The translations under genes and the position numbers were made by a program. Below the pieces are notes generated by a model, which worked only from the letters and a program-made list of their open reading frames with translations, was not told the DNA's origin and did no database searches. A DNA stretch of 33,150 nucleotides from positions 1-33,150 of the forward strand of contig JAKLPW010000273.1 of the NCBI GenBank assembly GCA_022013675.1, in the 5' to 3' direction. This document shows positions 32,091 to 33,150 of the stretch, one piece after another. Each line of letters starts with the position of its first letter. Within the stretch, counting starts at the first letter, position 1. This stretch comes from Anaerolineae bacterium. GTDB taxonomy: Bacteria; Chloroflexota; Anaerolineae; JAKLPW01.

Positions 32091-33150
32091 CTACTCCCAC
32101 TTCCCTGTAGTTGCCGCCTGAATACATTGCTCCAACGATCCAAATCGTACCTGCAACCCGACGTGTGATGGGGCATAGAAAGCCATTTTCGCTGAATTCG
32201 TGGCTAGAGAGTGATAGCCGAGCATCTTCACAGGAGAGACCACCAGGCAAGTGTCCGCCACAACTTGCCCTCCAGCCGCCTCAATGTGCTCAACTAGTCC
32301 TTGACGCTCTGCTTCCTCCCGAGTATTGCGCGCTGTAGTCACCCAAAGGTCTGATGTGACTCTCCTTCCATCCAGTAACTCCCCCACCCATCTGATTTCA
32401 TCGAGCGATGCATGAGGACAACCTATTGAAACAAGGTCTATATGATTCACCGGCGAATTGAGGGCAGAGTATCCCTTCGAAAGATCATCTATCCGCATCA
32501 CCTTCGCATCCGAGGCCAGCATGTCACTCATTCGAGCCTCAGGAGTCAGGCCATCAACATGATACAATGCAACAGCTCCACTGGCAGCCATAGCCGCACC
32601 CAACAACTTGAGTCCCGATATTAATGGCTCAGGCGGTAATTCTCCGACTCCCCACGTAGTTCGTGCCCAAGGAGCATCTCTGAAACAGAAATATGGTATT
32701 CCATTAGAGACTCGTTGACCGACTAGATATCCGAGGGCACCAAAATCGGAGAGAGAGCTGACACTGCATCGCACATCAATCCTGTAGTTCGCGAGACGGT
32801 AATCGTCGAGATGCAATCCATACTCCGCTGTTCGGCCAACCATGGCAGATGCCAGAGCACTCGGCCCACCCTCTCGATTAGTACGTGCTCCCAGAACCGA
32901 GTTGGCAAAGCTAACAGCAGAGGATTCACTCCACGCCAAATGCTGTCTGAACTCCGGCACGTGGCCGGCCAAGTACGGCGTGCATGTACATGTTGGCTGG
33001 ATACCCATAGCCGTATAGACTTCCACCACCATGCGTTGCTTGTACGCGAACGACCTAGAAATACCAAGGGTTTCCCAGGCAGTCAGGTCCATGCCAGCCG
33101 GATTCAGCATAGCTGGTATGCGCACCTGGGCACCAGCATCAGCCCACTCC
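32091..33150 (-). CDS. Aconitase X large subunit (likely phosphomevalonate dehydratase), 5' end cut by window
   Basis: The reading frame is open to the right edge, so the true start is outside; the last visible residues before the edge (EWADAGAQVRIPAMLNPAG) match the inside of the family, not its beginning. About 353 residues are visible. Family motifs are TPYLAGHVPEF, AWSESSAVSFANSVLGARTN, then EGGPSALASAMVGRT and YGLHLDDYR. Three Cys sites probably hold the Fe-S cluster: CTCTPY, SIGCPHAS and DTCLVVSP. The enzyme is a dehydratase; with the small subunit and isopentenyl phosphate kinase directly downstream it most likely acts on mevalonate 5-phosphate. In some bacteria aconitase X acts on cis-3-hydroxyproline, which stays an alternative. 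A GTG at 33125 is an internal codon rather than the start. Confidence 0.9.
   Translation of the reverse strand, partial: EWADAGAQVRIPAMLNPAGMDLTAWETLGISRSFAYKQRMVVEVYTAMGIQPTCTCTPYLAGHVPEFRQHLAWSESSAVSFANSVLGARTNREGGPSALASAMVGRTAEYGLHLDDYRLANYRIDVRCSVSSLSDFGALGYLVGQRVSNGIPYFCFRDAPWARTTWGVGELPPEPLISGLKLLGAAMAASGAVALYHVDGLTPEARMSDMLASDAKVMRIDDLSKGYSALNSPVNHIDLVSIGCPHASLDEIRWVGELLDGRRVTSDLWVTTARNTREEAERQGLVEHIEAAGGQVVADTCLVVSPVKMLGYHSLATNSAKMAFYAPSHVGLQVRFGSLEQCIQAATTGKWE

Noticed and set aside
31703-33150. Aconitase X as a hydroxyproline dehydratase
   Set aside because: Possible for the family, but the coupled isopentenyl phosphate kinase and lack of any proline or amino-acid catabolic gene nearby favour the mevalonate role.

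Overview
The window most likely comes from a Chloroflexota bacterium of the Anaerolineae type. This is inferred from gene content, not from a database search. The pointers are a short one-pass FtsB-like septum protein with a Pro/Thr-rich tail, secreted proteins with Thr-Pro linkers, very large membrane glycosyltransferases with extracytoplasmic beta-domains, a split glycine decarboxylase, and an aconitase-X/isopentenyl phosphate kinase cluster. Genes are densely packed, often with 0-15 base gaps or short overlaps. Several start with TTG or GTG behind good Shine-Dalgarno sequences. No insertion sequence, phage gene, CRISPR array, rRNA or tRNA was seen. No stretch over about 300 bases lacks a gene once tmRNA is counted.

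Left part (1-5.8 kb, mostly + strand): the end of an anaerobic sulfatase-maturase-like radical SAM gene; a SulP anion transporter with a STAS domain; a PDZ-containing S41 protease overlapping smpB; ssrA (tmRNA) directly after smpB; and mtnP behind a strong promoter that carries a 20-bp direct repeat.

Middle left (5.8-11.5 kb, - strand): an FtsB-like gene, then gcvH-gcvPA-gcvPB (glycine cleavage H and P proteins, translationally coupled, no gcvT here), then ptsI (PTS Enzyme I) with a palindrome and hairpin in its leader.

Surface glycosylation region (11.6-21.1 kb): a DUF2723 membrane protein on + converges with a three-gene - strand operon. That operon encodes a GT39-type transferase, a secreted Thr/Pro-rich protein with a C-terminal membrane anchor, and a large PTPS-related membrane protein. 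The three large membrane proteins share about seven copies of what looks like one repeated beta-domain. The likely joint role is building or transferring glycans outside the membrane, with the Thr/Pro-rich protein as a possible acceptor.

Right part: a CDP-alcohol phosphatidyltransferase (-) and radC-HD-DUF4416 (+) diverge from back-to-back consensus promoters (21.9-22.0 kb). From 30.8 down to 24.2 kb runs a long - strand gene string: site-2 protease (RseP-like), zinc-ribbon membrane protein, HEAT-repeat protein, an unknown 106-aa protein, acylphosphatase, FecR-like membrane protein and a PHP-domain metallohydrolase. At the right edge, aconitase X large subunit (cut by the window end), aconitase X small subunit and isopentenyl phosphate kinase overlap or nearly touch. 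Together they point to the archaeal-type mevalonate pathway (phosphomevalonate dehydratase route) in a bacterium, the most notable biology in the window.
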